Of a stretch of DNA of 64,000 nucleotides, positions 61,195-64,000 are shown one piece after another (position 1 is the first letter of the stretch; every line of letters begins with the position of its first letter). The stretch comes from Luidia sarsii (lineage: Eukaryota; Echinodermata; Asteroidea; Paxillosida; Luidiidae), in assembly GCA_949987565.1 (NCBI GenBank), contig OX465102.1:20347493-20411492 (forward strand), given 5' to 3'. A program made the translations under genes and the position numbers. The notes beneath the pieces were generated by a model, which worked only from the letters and a program-made list of their open reading frames with translations, made no database searches and had not been told where the DNA came from.

Positions 61195-61625
61195 TTTCGT
61201 AGTACTACTAAAACTACTGTAGTAAAAGTACTAGTAATTGTAGTATTAATCGTACGTCGATCGGTATTTCGCAACCTAGCTGTACGCACACACGTGTGTG
61301 GAAGATCAGAATGAAATATTTTGTAAATAACAATCAGCAAAATATTTTTTTGCAGCTTGTAGTTCATGTTGTAATTACTTTAGATATAACAAGATCAGTA
61401 ATTTGCAATGTTCATAAAAGAGTAAAAAAAAATTGAAAAAGGTTGATAAGTCTGAATAATGTATTGTTCATGGTGACTCAATTACAAAGGATATGGTGAA
61501 GATTTAAGCATCAACTATATTGCAAAATAAATCAAATGGTGTCGGCTCTTTTATCTACGGCTGTTTGCCGCATGACAAACCCTCACAGGAAACAGTCGTG
61601 TCTCAACATCACAGAGCACGTGAAA
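61195..61625. promoter_or_regulatory. Shared divergent promoter region of DPH3 and EXOSC8
   Basis: Only 431 bp separate the two start codons, which face outward. CACGTG lies just upstream of the EXOSC8 ATG, and that ATG itself sits in AAAATGGCTGCCG, similar to the YY1 site often found over start codons. Palindromes of GTACTAC/TAGTAC lie near 61200-61240. Co-regulation is inferred from spacing. Confidence 0.5.
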
Positions 61626-62938
61626 ATGGCTGCCGACTTCAAGTAAGTTCGGTTCAACTCATTTTGTCTGTTCACTATGTCTGTGTAACTGTAAGTGTAA
61701 GGTCAGTTGTAAATTCCTTTTTACAGTGTTATGTCGTGTATGACTAGAGATTGGTTTCTTTCTTTTTGCCTGTCTGCAGAACTGCCCAGCCAGTTGAATA
61801 TTACAGAAGGTTTCTGGTAAGTTCAGTTGCGCTGCGCTCAAGTTCTGTCGTTGTCACTTGTTCATTTGTTGTGTGTGGTTGGTTAATGATAATGTTAACT
61901 ATTGTAGTATTGGTACTGTGCACAAACCCCAAATGTGAACATATATCACTATGGACATTCGACAATAACCTCCATAGCCATAGAATGACACTGAACACAG
62001 GTCCCAGGAGTCAGGACCCATTATAAAGTACGCAGTGGCTGTTGTTACGGCAGTCGTTCGTGTGGTTCCCTGACTTCACAGTTTTAGTCAGTATGTTTAG
62101 CTCTTGGAACCAGACTATCAGCTAATAGACTGGTTCAACCAGCCTGCAATACAATCAAGTCAGGGAACCACACGGACGACTGCCGTAACAACAGCCACTG
62201 CGTATAAACAAGTACTATTTTTAGTATTAGTAATACTAATAGTATTACTACTACTAAACCGAACCCAGATCCCTGATACCCAGGATCTTGGCCCTGTTTA
62301 TGGACCGTCTAGGACACCATTATTTTATTATTATTATTATTTACCATACTTTTGTTGTCATCTTATTTTAAAGCAGAAACTGACTGGGAACTTTTAACAA
62401 ATTTTGAAAAATGGCAAACAAAACTTTGACAGGACCGGTACCTGAACTGTAGACCTCTGGCTCCGGTTCCAGTCCAGTCAAAGTTTTCTTTACCATTTTT
62501 CAATGAAATGATTTTATTTTCTCAGAAAGAAGACATCCGACCAGATGGGAGAGAACTCGGTGAAATACGTCCAACAATCCTGAACATTGGTAAGACCGTA
62601 GCTGCCACTCTACCCACTGAGGGTCGTAGTTTCTATGCAGTTGCCAAATTGAATCAACCACATGACCTGTATTGCAGTCAGAGATGTAATGTGTGGATCA
62701 CTGGATTTGCTTAATGCTGCAGGATCAGTAACCACAGCCAATGGGTCGGCACTTGTCAAGCTGGGGAATACAACATGTATATGTGGCATCAAAGCGGTGA
62801 GTCATTTGACCTCTCTGAAACCACAGCTTAGGCTCTGGCTTAGTCTTAACGTCTAAAGCTCAGGGTCTGGCTCTGGCTCAGGCTCAGGCTCAGGCTCAGG
62901 CTCTGGCTCTGGCTCTGGCTCAGACTGGGCTGGGGCCG

Positions 62939-62974
<36 letters not shown>

Positions 62975-63601
62975 TGGCACAAGCTCAGGGTGTTGCTCAT
63001 GTCCTGGCTATGGCTGTTGCACAGGCTTTGGTTCTGGCTCTGGCTCTGACTCTGGCTTTGGCTCTGGCTCTGGCTCTGATTCTGGCTCTGGCTTTGGCTC
63101 AGGTACAAACACAAGGACACAAGCACGCATCTAGCTCCAGCTCAGACTCAGTCCTGGGCTTCATCTGTTGTCCTGATATACAAACATAGATTGGACAAAT
63201 TGCGAATATTTTAACTTGCTGTCAGAGGGCCTGACGGTTTGATATATTTCCTGTCTCAAAGCTCTTGCAGGGATCTGGCTCAAAGTCTAAGGCCCTTTGG
63301 CTGTCTAGACTTTGTATATTCCACATCAGTCTTGTCAGCAAGCAGCGTGTAACATCTTTGGCTGCTTTCTCAAAGGTCCAACAAGGATTTGAAATATCAG
63401 GCCTAGAGCATGTCCAGCCGGCAAGTAGTTTGCACCACTTTAGTCTGTCTTAGATATCTCACCGATGCAGTACGCAGTCATTTGGTGCCCAGTGGCAGAA
63501 GATTGCCCGGTGTAAGTGTCATAACGTTGATTGTCATTTCGTCATTGAATTGCAGGAGTTTTGCACGCCTAAAGATGATGCACCCAAGAGCGGAATAGTT
63601 G
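61626..63601 (+). CDS. EXOSC8: Exosome component 8, first five exons (partial)
   Basis: EXOSC8 (RRP43) is a catalytically inert RNase PH-like subunit of the six-subunit ring of the RNA exosome, acting in nuclear and cytoplasmic RNA decay. Exons: 61626-61642, 61780-61816, 62526-62589, 62723-62796 and 63556-63601, with matching phases and AG/GT borders. They encode MAADFKTAQPVEYYRRFL, KEDIRPDGRELGEIRP, the strand NGSALVKLGNTTCICGIKA and the start of the next segment (EFCTPKDDAPKSGIVG). PDGRELGE and GSALVKLGNT are family hallmarks. About 79 residues are in view; the rest lies beyond 64000. Confidence 0.95.
62031..62202. mobile_element. Mutator-like MITE, second copy
   Basis: Starts CGCAGTGGCTGTTGTTACGG and ends with the complement; 172 bp. 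Flanks TATAAAGTA (62022-62030) and TATAAACAA (62203-62211) match at 7 of 9 bases, an older target duplication. Same family as 31038. It lies in EXOSC8 intron 2. Confidence 0.88.
62375..62510. repeat. SINE family B fragments
   Basis: AACTGACTGGGAACTTTTAAC, then TTTGACAGGACCGGTACCTG, is the inverse of the SINE body and B-box end; a plus-strand piece TCCAGTCAAAGTTTTCTTT follows. Just before EXOSC8 exon 3. Confidence 0.65.
62830..63110. repeat. GGCTCA/GGCTCT hexamer repeat
   Basis: Imperfect GGCTCT, GGCTCA and CAGGCT hexamers in EXOSC8 intron 4. One frame reads as Ser-Gly repeats, but the tract lies beyond a good donor (62797) and is not coding. Confidence 0.9.
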
Positions 63602-63724
63602 GTGAGAATCACGGCCTAGCTAGACACTTGTAAATGTCGTGTAGCCTTTTAATTGTGATAAGTCGCCCTTAGGAATGGATTTATGCAAGACTGTCATTTT
63701 GGTTGTTTTCTTTTCAAGAATTAG

Positions 63725-64000
63725 AAGGGTCTGACATTTCGATCCTAGCAGGACCTTTCTCAAAAGAAGAATGATCTTTCTAGGATCAAAACTTGATCTT
63801 TGCCTTTTGGTCATTTTAGTCAGTAAGCAGTTTGCAACATGTTTGCATATGAATGTTGTCTTTTTTTCAGTTAGTTTTGAATAGTGACTGAAAAATTAAA
63901 GCAGCATATTATTTTGAGGTGCATCATACACATGGTGTCACCGCAAGCATTTCTTCATTCACTTTTCTTAATTTCTTCATGCATCTTGCAAACATTCCAA
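63725..64000. repeat. Penelope-like tail and snap-back end at the right edge
   Basis: 63725-63850: GGTCTGACATTTCGATCCTA, GCAGGACCTTTCTCA, an inverted TCTAGGATCAAAACTTG, then GTCAGTAAGCAGTTTGC. 63930-64000 begins ACATGGTGTCACCGCAAGC, a snap-back arm cut by the window edge. Confidence 0.7.

Noticed and set aside
62860..63126. Ser-Gly or Ser-Gln repeat protein
   Set aside because: Hexamer repeat within EXOSC8 intron 4, beyond a strong donor and without exon borders.

Overview
This is a repeat-laden stretch of an animal nuclear genome. Genes are split by spliceosomal introns with GT..AG borders. There are no operons or prokaryotic signals. The encoded proteins and their exon structure point to a marine invertebrate. 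The many TAGGCCTA and TACATGTA palindromes, tRNA-derived SINEs, MITEs and minisatellites would fit an echinoderm or another non-vertebrate deuterostome, but I cannot prove the species from the sequence.

Layout: (1) 2074-15980, minus strand: twelve coding exons for the N-terminal 665 residues of PFAS (FGAM synthase, purine biosynthesis); the rest lies beyond the left edge. Its introns hold a 33-bp minisatellite (2270-4110), a CCCAAA/CCCAAC satellite (6310-6865) and a 22-bp minisatellite (10829-13450). (2) 16-30 kb: no recognised host gene. It holds a 69/72-bp minisatellite (17568-20625), a decayed LINE (20700-21930), a weakly supported small minus-strand gene (22484-25286) and two Penelope-like elements head to head (25735-29290). 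(3) 30565-36874, plus strand: complete seven-exon TMEM185 gene, 360 aa. (4) 42100-48361 and 49461-55792, plus strand: a tandem pair of seven-exon genes for MRH-domain membrane proteins related to the cation-dependent mannose-6-phosphate receptor, 253 and 260 aa. (5) 57633-58935: a 37-bp minisatellite. (6) 59273-61194, minus: complete DPH3, 81 aa. (7) 61626-63601, plus: first five exons of EXOSC8, divergent from DPH3 across 431 bp; the gene runs off the right edge.

The genes are unrelated housekeeping or membrane genes. The exceptions are the duplicated MRH pair, probably involved in lysosomal or secretory glycoprotein sorting, and the DPH3/EXOSC8 head-to-head pair, which may share a promoter.

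The most unusual signal is a hammerhead-ribozyme-like core (CTGATGA, a short helix, then CGAAACGTC). It recurs in the 3' end of a Penelope-like element and at the centre of a dispersed family of long snap-back repeats; a partly matching sequence lies in a third, abundant Penelope-derived tail family. Other points worth checking are three terminal-inverted-repeat elements with 9-bp target duplications, a hAT-like element inside a SINE, a duplicated splice acceptor in the second MRH gene, and a CRE plus triple E-box (one an exact CLEAR motif) upstream of the MRH pair.
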